Below, piece by piece: positions 1-8,017 of a stretch of 64,000 bases of DNA. A model generated the notes under the pieces. It was not told the DNA's origin. It was given only the letters and a program-made list of their open reading frames with translations, and did no database searches. The stretch's first letter is position 1. Every line of letters starts with the position of its first letter. The position numbers and the translations under genes were made by a program. The DNA comes from an uncultured candidate division Zixibacteria bacterium (GTDB lineage: Bacteria > Zixibacteria > MSB-5A5 > SM1-73): assembly GCA_903908285.1 (NCBI GenBank), contig CAIVRH010000046.1, forward strand, positions 1-64,000, read 5' to 3'.

Positions 1-953
1 ATGCAGCCCTGCACACCGTCGGTATAGGTGGGGATCTGCGCTGCATCCCCCACCAGAATAACGTAATCCGGGGGGTTGGTCCAGTTGTGATAAGCATCGG
101 AAATATAATTTCGAATCTGGGTAGTGGTGGTTCCGATGGTGGATTTGTTCACCAGAAAAGTCTCGTAACCCATCTTGTGTTTCCAGTCCGCAAAAGGCTG
201 CATCGCAGAACGGAAATCGTCATAGGTAATGATCAGAATGGATCCGTCTACTATCTGCCGGCCTTCCTTGATCTGATCGAAATTCATTACAAAATTTTCA
301 TATATCTTCAAATATGATCGGGTCAATGTGTTTTTCGGATCACTTTGCGGATTTTCTCCGGTTCCTTCGAAATAAACATCCACCACCATCCGCTTGTAGA
401 CGGTGACTTCACCGGTTTGGGGATTGTATTGTACCGGGAAGAACTTGATCGGAGCCAGTCTTAAATCGCGGAGAATCAAAATATCCCCCTTCTCTGCCAA
501 GTTTCCGGGGAAAGCCTGATTCTGCGCATAGGTCTGCGTATTCAGCTGGAATGGCCCCGGAGTGTAATCGTCTTTACGCAAAGGGGCGGGTTGATACGGA
601 TAAAGCTGGTAGGTGCCCGAAAGCGTTTCCTTTTCTTGTTCGACCACCTCTATCCGCACTCCGGAGGTAGGGGGGAGTGCCACAAACCGGCAGACTAAGG
701 GTATCTGGGGATCACCCACCTGGGTCAACCAGCCACCGCCCGGGATGATGATCTGCTGGTAGGTTATTCCGTCTACGATTTTGTCTTCCACCTGCAGGTC
801 GGGAATCTGTATCTCCAACCGGACTTTCGAGGCATCAGCAGAAAGCAGTTTCACTTGCAACTCATCTGTCCCTCCTGAATTGATTTGGTATGCCCAAACC
901 AAAGAAAAGACGGATAAGACAAAAAGCAAAGAAAACAGAACCACTTTTTTCAT
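1..953 (-). CDS. Gingipain-type (C25) cysteine peptidase, N-terminal part, cut by window edge
   Basis: The gene starts at 953 (ATG, with AGGAG six bases upstream) and reads off the left edge, so only about 317 residues are visible. Residues 1-22 are a signal peptide (MKKVVLFSLLFVLSVFSLVWA). Residues of about 25-215 match the style of the C25 propeptide, including QVGDPQIPLVCRFVALPP and an RDLRLAPIKFFPVQYNPQTG stretch. The catalytic domain then begins with LIITYDDFRSAMQPFADWK and reaches VILVGDAAQIPTYTDG, both typical of Peptidase_C25. The catalytic His and Cys lie beyond the window, so activity cannot be judged. A sigma-70-type promoter about 300 bases upstream would give it a long leader. 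Family-level call is fairly sure; the substrate is unknown. Confidence 0.8.
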   Translation of the reverse strand, partial: MKKVVLFSLLFVLSVFSLVWAYQINSGGTDELQVKLLSADASKVRLEIQIPDLQVEDKIVDGITYQQIIIPGGGWLTQVGDPQIPLVCRFVALPPTSGVRIEVVEQEKETLSGTYQLYPYQPAPLRKDDYTPGPFQLNTQTYAQNQAFPGNLAEKGDILILRDLRLAPIKFFPVQYNPQTGEVTVYKRMVVDVYFEGTGENPQSDPKNTLTRSYLKIYENFVMNFDQIKEGRQIVDGSILIITYDDFRSAMQPFADWKHKMGYETFLVNKSTIGTTTTQIRNYISDAYHNWTNPPDYVILVGDAAQIPTYTDGVQGC

Positions 954-1620
954 TTGATTCTCCTTTGCGGTTTCGGTTTATACAACTTATTTGATTTCGG
1001 CAGTTAGATTTAATCCTTTTAAAAAAACAAAATTCAGGGTATCCATCATTCCGGTCACTCTAATTGATCATGAATGGACTTGGTTTAAACACCTCCTTGG
1101 AAAATCCGTTTCTGTTTAAAAAAGTGATCAAATATTGTTTTTATTAATTGATTCCTTTTACAAACAGAATCATACCCTTAACTATATCTCCGAGAAAATC
1201 CTCAAGATATAAATATATACTCGCCGTTGTTAATCCGAGTAAAACAGTCTCTGTTTCAAATATAACCTGATTAGCCGAAATGTCAACAGGACTTTTGGAT
1301 TTATGCTTACTTTTAATGCTTCCCCAACAGGTGTGAGCCTGCAACCGATGGCTCGTCTCCACACGCACAGCCTTATGTGAAAAGAGATAGCCAACAGCAA
1401 ACGACAATCGGCACAAACCAATGCCCTAGCGTGTCAGATAACGTATTGCAATTCAATTAAATACACTCAGGGACAAAGGGGCATTAACAGATAGGAATAT
1501 CTTAAATAGGGATTGTCGGGAGTGTTGTGAGATTCAAGATAGCAAGAATTGGGGGAGAAGAATCTTCGATCATATTGAAGATAAGCATTTTCGGATCAAC
1601 CGCAGGGGAATTGGCAGGTT
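954..1620. other. 667-base spacer without a supportable gene
   Basis: Short overlapping minus-strand reading frames exist between 1144 and 1421, but they have no ribosome binding site, no recognisable motif and odd composition, so I do not call them. The only feature I can support here is the minus-strand promoter at 1259-1286. Confidence 0.5.
1259..1286 (-). promoter_or_regulatory. Sigma-70-type promoter for the C25 peptidase gene
   Basis: Read on the minus strand, TTGACA is followed by 16 bases and TATATT. The predicted transcript would start near 1252 and leave about 300 bases before the ATG at 953. The match is by eye. Confidence 0.5.
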
Positions 1621-2565
1621 TCAAACTGTATCCACTTTTTCGGTATATTCGGTATATACGGTTTTGAAAGCTTTTACCACTTCCGGGTCAAATTGACTGC
1701 CGGAGCAGCGTTCCAGCTCCTCCATGGCTTGCCAGTGGGGTTTGCCCTGGCGGTATGGACGGTCGGTCACCATGGCATCGAAAGCATCCGCCACCGCTAG
1801 GATCCTGGCTCCCAGAGGAATCTGTTTGTTGCTCTCTTGTTTCAGCGGGTCATTGTTGACGAAATATTCATGATGAGCTTCTACAATGGGCATAGCTTCC
1901 TTCAGGATCGGACCGACCATGGAGAGAAGCTCCACTCCCTTTTGCGCGTGAGTTGCCACCTCTTTTTTTTCTTCATCCGAAAGTTTGGCAGCTTTTTTTA
2001 TCAGATCAGAGCTGACCTCGACCTTGCCGATGTCGTGCAACAGTGCCGCCACCTTTACATTCTCGACCTGGTGCCGGGGCAGTTCCATGGCTATAGCGAT
2101 ACTGGTAGCGTAATCTGCGACCCGAATAGAATGGCTGCGGGTGTATCTATCATAGGATTCGAGATATTTGGCCAATATCTCCAACACCCCCACATAAGCA
2201 TTCCTCAATTCCTGAATCTTTTTTTCTTTTTGTTGATAGAGTGAACCTACCACATAACCTGCTAAAATCAAAAAACCTCCCCACAGGGTCAAATCGGAGA
2301 TCAAAGACAGGGTAGTACTATTGGCATGGAATCTCTCCGGATTATTTACAGCGCAAAAAGTGACCAGCGTCACACAGAATAAAGCGGTAAGTACCGACAT
2401 CTTTCGTCCCAGCACATATCCGGAGATCAAAACCGGCAGATAATAGAAATTCAGAAAAGCCAATTGCTGTACTACAAAGAGGTTCACCAGCACCACCAGG
2501 ATAGCCAGGGCCAGAACCATAAACTTCTCAAAGTGTTTGAATATCAGTAACTTGAATTTATCCAT
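1621..2565 (-). CDS. Membrane-anchored HD-GYP-like phosphohydrolase with a degenerate GYP motif
   Basis: A 314-residue protein. Residues 14-110 hold about four membrane segments, followed by a linker and an HD domain from about residue 125. The metal-binding residues of the HD core are visible: H145, H177-D178, H206 and H231-H232, with D260 in an ADAFDAM motif and a DRPYR stretch typical of cyclic di-GMP phosphodiesterases of the HD-GYP class. After HHE, the usual D-G-x-G-Y-P is replaced by NNDPLKQESN, so the signature GYP is absent. It may therefore hydrolyse another nucleotide, have reduced activity, or act as a sensor. The start has GGAGGGG just upstream. It is probably transcribed alone. 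Confidence 0.8.
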   Translation of the reverse strand: MDKFKLLIFKHFEKFMVLALAILVVLVNLFVVQQLAFLNFYYLPVLISGYVLGRKMSVLTALFCVTLVTFCAVNNPERFHANSTTLSLISDLTLWGGFLILAGYVVGSLYQQKEKKIQELRNAYVGVLEILAKYLESYDRYTRSHSIRVADYATSIAIAMELPRHQVENVKVAALLHDIGKVEVSSDLIKKAAKLSDEEKKEVATHAQKGVELLSMVGPILKEAMPIVEAHHEYFVNNDPLKQESNKQIPLGARILAVADAFDAMVTDRPYRQGKPHWQAMEELERCSGSQFDPEVVKAFKTVYTEYTEKVDTV

Positions 2566-2946
2566 GACCCCTCCAATGGTAATTGGATGTAGTTAAAGAG
2601 ACGTAATCAAATTCTACCAAGCACATCTTCACGAGTCGCTAAACCAAATTTGGCGAAGATAGAATCTAGTCTATCTTATCGGACTATGCTCTGGGGAAAT
2701 TAGACTCGACTGCAAAATTCCAACAGCATAAAAGAAGAATTTGGGAGGCTCGTTTTGGTAAGTTGCATGGTCTGAGCGCCTATCTTCTCAACACCTATGG
2801 AATTGGGCTTGCATTTCATGCCATTTTTGTTATATTACTATTAGGAATTATAGCTGTTTATATAACCCGGAATTTCTCCTTTTTCCCAAAAAGAATCCGG
2901 TGAATGCAATCAAGAAATTACCCGGAACCTGTAAGTGGAGGTTAGA
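2566..2946. other. Divergent spacer between the HD-GYP-like gene and the dockerin metalloprotease
   Basis: A 381-base intergenic region with no coding signal. It contains the plus-strand promoter at 2809-2836; I saw no clear terminator or other structure. Confidence 0.5.
2809..2836 (+). promoter_or_regulatory. Sigma-70-type promoter upstream of the metalloprotease gene
   Basis: TTGCAT, a 16-base spacer and TATATT. The segment CATTTTTGTTATATTA around the -10 is nearly repeated in front of the lipoprotein gene at 30269, which supports it as a real promoter. Confidence 0.5.
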
Positions 2947-4662
2947 ATGAAAAAATCCTTACTGTTTCTTTTGTTGATTATCGTAATGATGAACAGCCCT
3001 ATCTGGTCGGTTCAAAAGTATTCGGCTTTTGAAGCCGTGAGCCGGATTGAAAAAGCGTACCGGGAAAACCAGCTAACCCTGGACCAAAAATGCCTGTACT
3101 GGATTTACGCCTTAAGACAAAGCCCGGATCTCCCTGCAAGATTCCGGATTTCGAAACCGGAAGAGCTGGAGTGCGGAACCCCTTTGATCCTCGCGGTGAA
3201 AAGTAATTGGAACAAACTCTCTGTCGAAACCCGGGATGAGATAAACCGACTATTACAAAGGCCGGACAAGGCTTTTACCTATCAAACCACCCACTTTGTT
3301 ATCCACTACGATACCGCCAGTACCGCCTCTTATCCGGTCTATCATCCCTGGGAGGACACAAACCCGGCGGACGGGGTGCCGGACTACGTAAACCGGGTGG
3401 CGGAATACATGGAGCGCTCCTGGGACGTGGAGGTAGATTCCATGGGCTATTACCCCCCTCCTTTTGACGGTACTGAAGGCGGTGATTCCTTATACGATAT
3501 CTATATTGACATGCCTTATGGTTCTACCTGGTATGGTAATCCCTCGTTTCAATATCCGGACCGTCCTTATGCCTGCGACAGCTGGATTCTAATAGGAAAC
3601 GATATGCGGATCACCCGCTACCCGAACGACCCTCTCCCCTTCTGCAAAGCCACCTGTTGCCACGAGTTTTTCCATGCCTGCGAGTTCGTTTTTATCGGAC
3701 AGATTGGCTACTATCAGGAGGATTACACCTCCTGGCTGCATGAATCCTGCTCCAACTGGATCGAGGAAACGGTCTATGACGAGTTGAACGACGTTTATTA
3801 CTATTTGAACAGCTATCTTCCGGTTTCTTATCAGTCTTTATATCACGAGGACAGCAGGCACATGTATGCTTCCTGGATCTGGAACCAGTATCTTTCGGAG
3901 AATTACGGCAAAGACATTATATATTCCATCTGGTTGAAATATATGGACACCTTTGCCTGCGCTGCAATAGATTCGGTCCTCCGCCCTTATGGAACTTCCA
4001 TGAACGATCAATTCCGGGAGTTCGCCGTCTGGAACTGGTTCACCGACGGCAGGGACGACGGTGATCACTACAGCGAAGGCGCCAACTTTTTCACCCAGGA
4101 TACCGTGGTCTATATTGCCACCCATTCCACCTATCCGGCCAATAGAACTATTAGTACCGGTGCGCCCGAAAGCTATGCCGCCAATTATGTGCTTTTCAAA
4201 ACCTCCTCTGCCGACACCGGAGCCTATAAGCTCACCTTTTCGGGAGACGTTCAGTATGTCTATGGAGTGGATTTGATTCTGCACAAAACCACCGGTTATT
4301 CTTATCAGAAAATGGCGTTGAATGAAAATCAATCCGGCGAGCTTATAATTTCCGATTTCAAAAGCTATGATAAAGTAGTAATGGTGGTGACCCATCTTTT
4401 TAATTATCCCGAGCGATACGGACCTGCTGGTTACTCTTATAATCTGAGCAAATATTTAACCTACATCCGGGGGGATGCCAATAGCGACCGGGTGATAGAT
4501 GTGGGCGACGTAGTTTATCTGGTAAATTACTTGTACAAGAGCGGTTCCGCTCCCAATCCCTTATGGACCGGAGATGTCACCTGCGAGGGAACGGTGGATG
4601 TTGGGGATGTGGTATTTCTGATCAACTATTTGTTCAAATCAGGGCTTCCCCCGAGTTGCTAA
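2947..4662 (+). CDS. Secreted MXAN_6640-type putative zinc metalloprotease with C-terminal dockerin
   Basis: A 571-residue protein. I start at the ATG at 2947, five bases after GGAGG, rather than the in-frame GTG at 2935 that overlaps that site. Residues 1-21 form a signal peptide. Residues 113-190 follow the pattern of the MXAN_6640 putative metalloprotease family: THFVIHYDT, then DGVPDYVNRVAEYMERSWD and GYYPPP. A zinc motif HEFFH lies at residues 239-243, with a downstream WIEETVYDE that could supply the third ligand. The last 66 residues are a dockerin with two calcium-loop/helix repeats (GDANSDRVIDVGDVVYL, then GDVTCEGTVDVGDVVFL). It heads a run of dockerin proteins, and a strong hairpin terminator follows. 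The protease call is family-based; the substrate is unknown. Confidence 0.75.
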   Translation: MKKSLLFLLLIIVMMNSPIWSVQKYSAFEAVSRIEKAYRENQLTLDQKCLYWIYALRQSPDLPARFRISKPEELECGTPLILAVKSNWNKLSVETRDEINRLLQRPDKAFTYQTTHFVIHYDTASTASYPVYHPWEDTNPADGVPDYVNRVAEYMERSWDVEVDSMGYYPPPFDGTEGGDSLYDIYIDMPYGSTWYGNPSFQYPDRPYACDSWILIGNDMRITRYPNDPLPFCKATCCHEFFHACEFVFIGQIGYYQEDYTSWLHESCSNWIEETVYDELNDVYYYLNSYLPVSYQSLYHEDSRHMYASWIWNQYLSENYGKDIIYSIWLKYMDTFACAAIDSVLRPYGTSMNDQFREFAVWNWFTDGRDDGDHYSEGANFFTQDTVVYIATHSTYPANRTISTGAPESYAANYVLFKTSSADTGAYKLTFSGDVQYVYGVDLILHKTTGYSYQKMALNENQSGELIISDFKSYDKVVMVVTHLFNYPERYGPAGYSYNLSKYLTYIRGDANSDRVIDVGDVVYLVNYLYKSGSAPNPLWTGDVTCEGTVDVGDVVFLINYLFKSGLPPSC

Positions 4663-4696
4663 CCCCACTTTGACATATTCTATTTTGATATGTGAG

Positions 4697-4732
4697 AAGC
4701 CCCAGATTAGACGAATCCGGGGCTTTTCTTTT
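4697..4732 (+). terminator. Rho-independent terminator after the metalloprotease gene
   Basis: AAGCCCC pairs with GGGGCTT and GATT with AATC across one mismatch, with an AGACG loop. A T-rich tail (TTTCTTTTCTT) follows. It lies 35 bases after the stop codon. Confidence 0.85.
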
Positions 4733-4768
4733 CTTCTCCCCTATGGGGATTGGGTTTCATTAGTTTCT

Positions 4769-4935
4769 CCTCTCCCCTCCGGGGAGAGGACCAAGTTGAA
4801 AATCCCGTCCTTCGATTTACTCAGGATGGTGAGCAACATCGAACCACCAAAGGCGGGAGTGAGGGGGCTGATTTTCTGGTTTCTCTTTCTTAATTCCCCC
4901 CTCACCCTTTATCCCTCTCCCCGCTGGGGAGAGGG
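4769..4935. repeat. CT-rich dispersed element made of two hairpins
   Basis: Two perfect inverted repeats, CCTCTCCCC/GGGGAGAGG at 4769-4789 and CCCTCTCCCC/GGGGAGAGGG at 4913-4935, flank a stretch that includes a TCCTTCG...CTCAGGA word at 4808-4827. A related hairpin sits between prmA and rsmE (33651-33712). Frames that stay open through it are not genes. Confidence 0.7.
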
Positions 4936-4963
4936 AATTCCACACCAGTTATAATGCATGAAT

Positions 4964-5003
4964 TTTGTATGTCGGGTTACGTTAGCTACCCGACAAGGAT
5001 TGG
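4964..5003 (+). repeat. Left copy of a 40-base imperfect direct repeat flanking the SBBP gene
   Basis: It matches 7547-7586 at 32 of 40 positions and contains a GTCGGGT/ACCCGAC hairpin. The two copies lie just before and just after the SBBP-repeat gene, in the same orientation. Confidence 0.7.
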
Positions 5004-5035
5004 TTTTTTTCCTCACCTTATCAAGCAAAATCTAC

Positions 5036-5063
5036 TTGCCAATAAGAAAAAAAGAAGTATATT
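5036..5063 (+). promoter_or_regulatory. Sigma-70-type promoter for the SBBP-repeat gene
   Basis: TTGCCA, a 16-base spacer and TATATT. It lies between the in-frame ATG at 4954 and the one at 5149, and so supports 5149 as the true start. Confidence 0.5.
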
Positions 5064-5148
5064 AAGCATACAAGGTTCACTATCCCTAAAGGCTGTAAAA
5101 AATGAGATTTCATACTTCTACCAATACTTTCTCTCCGCGGAGGTCTTT

Positions 5149-7545
5149 ATGCAAAAACGATATCTGTTTTTTTCCACAATCTTGGTTTTTAGCATATTTT
5201 TCTGGGCATTGCCTGCTTTGACCGAAATGATTGCAGACACTTGCTGGGTGAGAAGATACAACGGACCCGGAAACAACTTAGATCAAGCTACTGCCATAGC
5301 TGTGGATGGTTCTGGTTATGTCTATGTGACTGGAGGGAGTGTGGGTAGTGAGTCAGGATGGGACTATGCCACTATAAAGTATTACCCCAATGGAGACACC
5401 GCTTGGGTGAGAAGATACGACGGACCTGTAAACTCCGACGATTATGCTTATGCCATGGCAATAGATGGTTCGGGAAATGTCTATGTGACTGGAAAAAGTG
5501 TGGGTAGTGGGACAGACTTTGACTATGCCACTATCAAGTATTATCCCGATGGAGATACTGCCTGGTTGAGAAGATACAACGGACCGGGAAATTACTATGA
5601 TTATGCTTATGCTATAGCAATAGATGGTTCGGGGAATGTCTATGTGACTGGATTGAGTGTGGGCAGTGGGTCTTCTGGCCCTGACTACGCCACCATAAAG
5701 TATAATCCTGATGGAGACACCGCCTGGGTGAGAAGATACGATGGGCCTGCAAGTTCCGGTGATGAAGCTCATGCTATTGCGGTGGATGATTCTGGAAATG
5801 TCTATGTGACTGGATGGAGTCAGGGTAGTGGGACAAACGATGATTATGCCACTATAAAGTATGATGCTAATGGGGAAACTGCTTGGGTGAGAAGATACGA
5901 TGGGCCGGCAAGCATCAATGATTATGCCATTGCCTTAGCGGTGGATGATTCCGGTAACATCTTAGTAACCGGATTTGGTGTAGGCATTGGGACAAACTAT
6001 GACTATGCCACTATCAAGTATTATCCCAACGGAGACACCGCCTGGCTGAGAAGATACAACGGACCCTCCAGTGATTGGACTTATGCCATAGCGGTTGATA
6101 GTTCTGGTAATGTCTATGTGACCGGACATAGTTGGGGTATTGGGACAGACTTGGACTATGCCACTATAAAGTATTACCCCAATGGAGACACCGCTTGGGT
6201 GAGAAGATACGACGGACCGGGAAACTCTTATGATGAAGCTCATGCCATGGCGGTGGATAGTTCTGGTAATGTCTACGTGACTGGAATGAGTTTGGGCAGT
6301 GGGACAGACTGGGACTATGCCACCTTAAAGTATTTTCCCAACGGAGACACTGCTTGGGTAAGAAGATACAACGGACCGGGAAATAACTTAGATGGAGCTA
6401 ATGCCATAGCAGTGGATGGTTCTGGCAATGTCTACGTGACTGGAGGGAGTTACGGCAGTGGGTCAGACCGGGACTATGCTACTATAAAATATATTCAGAA
6501 CTATTTTCCAACAGTGCTGTCGCCTGATTCATCAGTGTTTTTATGCACTCCAGATACCATTCGATTTACCGTGACTGCGACTGATCCAGATTCTTTGGAC
6601 ACCCTGACTCTATTTGGTCCGGGTATGCCTGTTCCGGTTACAGGTGTTTCTCCGCTGTCAGCCGAAGTCAGCATCTATGTCAGTTCGCCAGGTACTTACA
6701 ATTATGTCTACACTGTTACCGATTCTTGGGGTGCCACAGATATTGACACCAGCACATGGAACATCACCATGGATAATATTCCAACCGTCACTGTTCCGGA
6801 TTCAGCTTTGTTCTTCTGCGATCCCGACACAATAAGATTCACGGTAAGAGCAGTCGATCTGGATGCCGGCGATACCATGACCCTGACAGGACCGGGTATA
6901 GACACGTACTTGCAAGGCTTCAGTTTTCTGTCAGCAGGTATTAAGGCATATATCTGTTCAACCGGGACATATAATTTCGTCTATACAGTCACCGACACTT
7001 GCTTGAACTCAGACCAGGATACCGCAACCTGGAATGTTATAGTCAACACCCCGCCTAACCCTTTTTCTCTTAACTCTCCGCTGGAAGCTGATACTGTGCG
7101 AATGCCCATCACTTTCAATTGGCAGGCATCCACAGACTCTTGTTCCAACGATACTATTCGCTATAATCTGTATCTGAGCCGTTCAATTAGTTTTCATCCC
7201 GACTCTACATTAGTTTATGACAGTCTACTCGAAACACACTTAACCGATAGTCCTGGCAACAAGCTTTGGTATTGGAAAGTTAGAGCTTTCGACAAGTATG
7301 GGGCTGAGAGATGGTCAGACCAGACACAGAGCCTTTATGCTTATGTGTGCGGAGATTGCAATACAGATGGAATAATAGATATTGGGGATGTAATTTACTT
7401 GATAAACTATCTATATAAAGACGGTCCTGCCCCTGTTCCCTTAGCAGGTGGGGACGCCACAGGAGGTGGAGAGGTTGACGTTGGTGATGTCGTCTATATG
7501 ATCAACTATCTCTTTAAGAGCGGTCACCCGCCATGTGAACCATAA
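5149..7545 (+). CDS. Secreted SBBP beta-propeller protein with Ig-like domains and C-terminal dockerin
   Basis: A 798-residue protein starting at 5149, after GGAGG and downstream of the promoter at 5036-5063. The further-upstream ATG would run through repeat DNA and precede the promoter. A signal peptide (about residues 1-26) is followed by eight copies of a roughly 52-residue module with the pattern DYATIKYYPNGDTAWVRRY and GSGNVYVTG. These are SBBP repeats, expected to fold as a beta-propeller. Two Ig/cadherin-like segments follow (FTVTATDPDSLDTLTL and FTVRAVDLDAGDTMTL), then a fibronectin-like segment, then the dockerin (GDCNTDGIIDIGDVIYL, GGGEVDVGDVVYM). No catalytic residues were found, so a structural or binding role at the cell surface is likely. 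Confidence 0.8.
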   Translation: MQKRYLFFSTILVFSIFFWALPALTEMIADTCWVRRYNGPGNNLDQATAIAVDGSGYVYVTGGSVGSESGWDYATIKYYPNGDTAWVRRYDGPVNSDDYAYAMAIDGSGNVYVTGKSVGSGTDFDYATIKYYPDGDTAWLRRYNGPGNYYDYAYAIAIDGSGNVYVTGLSVGSGSSGPDYATIKYNPDGDTAWVRRYDGPASSGDEAHAIAVDDSGNVYVTGWSQGSGTNDDYATIKYDANGETAWVRRYDGPASINDYAIALAVDDSGNILVTGFGVGIGTNYDYATIKYYPNGDTAWLRRYNGPSSDWTYAIAVDSSGNVYVTGHSWGIGTDLDYATIKYYPNGDTAWVRRYDGPGNSYDEAHAMAVDSSGNVYVTGMSLGSGTDWDYATLKYFPNGDTAWVRRYNGPGNNLDGANAIAVDGSGNVYVTGGSYGSGSDRDYATIKYIQNYFPTVLSPDSSVFLCTPDTIRFTVTATDPDSLDTLTLFGPGMPVPVTGVSPLSAEVSIYVSSPGTYNYVYTVTDSWGATDIDTSTWNITMDNIPTVTVPDSALFFCDPDTIRFTVRAVDLDAGDTMTLTGPGIDTYLQGFSFLSAGIKAYICSTGTYNFVYTVTDTCLNSDQDTATWNVIVNTPPNPFSLNSPLEADTVRMPITFNWQASTDSCSNDTIRYNLYLSRSISFHPDSTLVYDSLLETHLTDSPGNKLWYWKVRAFDKYGAERWSDQTQSLYAYVCGDCNTDGIIDIGDVIYLINYLYKDGPAPVPLAGGDATGGGEVDVGDVVYMINYLFKSGHPPCEP
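5244..6492 (+). repeat. Eight tandem copies of a roughly 156-base coding repeat
   Basis: Each copy encodes one SBBP module and is marked by TGGGTGAGAAGATAC near positions 5245, 5405, 5563, 5726, 5882, 6041, 6194 and 6352. The copies are similar at DNA level as well as protein level, so copy number could vary by recombination. Confidence 0.85.
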
Positions 7546-7546
7546 G

Positions 7547-7586
7547 TTTGTAGGTCCGGTTTCGCCAGCTACCCGACATGAATTGG
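7547..7586 (+). repeat. Right copy of the 40-base direct repeat flanking the SBBP gene
   Basis: It starts two bases after the SBBP stop codon and matches 4964-5003 at 32 of 40 positions, including a run of 12 identical bases (AGCTACCCGACA). Confidence 0.7.
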
Positions 7587-7967
7587 CAAATCAATATTGT
7601 CAGTTCCTTTGGCAGTTATAACGAGAGTGAGACCAAACGTTAATTTTGGCGAATTTCGTAATTCTCTACTCCGTAAATGAGTTAGAACGAATTAGCCGAA
7701 TCACCCTCGTAAATTTCTGCGAAATCTTATATGAAAGATTATTCCTGCATCTATTTTCTTTTTACCTTAGTGGTTCAATTTATTGTTAGTATTAACATTA
7801 TGAATACAGATTGAAATAGTGTGTGTTATCCTTTTATGGCATAAATGTTGCTAAAATTAGTTTTGTTGTATTTTGTATGGTTAGAAAGCGATGGATTGGT
7901 ATCCATCAAAGGCGCATGATCTGCTTTTGGCATGACTATCCCTGCAGAAAGTGTTGTTCAACGCTCA

Positions 7968-7996
7968 TTGGAAACTTAACAAAGTTGAATTATACT
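7968..7996 (+). promoter_or_regulatory. Sigma-70-type promoter for the serine hydrolase gene
   Basis: TTGGAA, a 17-base spacer and TATACT. The predicted transcript start is about 15 bases before the ATG at 8018, just leaving room for the AGAGG site. Confidence 0.5.
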
Positions 7997-8017
7997 TAAG
8001 TTAATTTTAGAGGTTCG

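Larger units (their letters stand above)
7546..8017. other. Spacer before the serine hydrolase gene
   Basis: It holds the 40-base direct repeat at its left end, a perfect GATGGAT/ATCCATC hairpin near 7890-7910, and the promoter at 7968-7996. No gene is supported. Confidence 0.5.

Noticed and set aside
1144-1421. Two overlapping minus-strand small frames in the first spacer
   Set aside because: No start signal, no family, and the promoter for the C25 gene lies inside them.
4670-5148. Coding extension of the SBBP gene and a small frame in the CT-rich repeat
   Set aside because: The region is terminator, repeat and promoter; the better start with GGAGG and a signal peptide is at 5149.
5244-6492. 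CRISPR-like regular repeats
   Set aside because: The repeats are 156 bases, in frame, and encode SBBP modules.
7870-7960. Riboswitch before the serine hydrolase gene
   Set aside because: One good hairpin only, and the predicted transcript starts downstream of it at about 8003.
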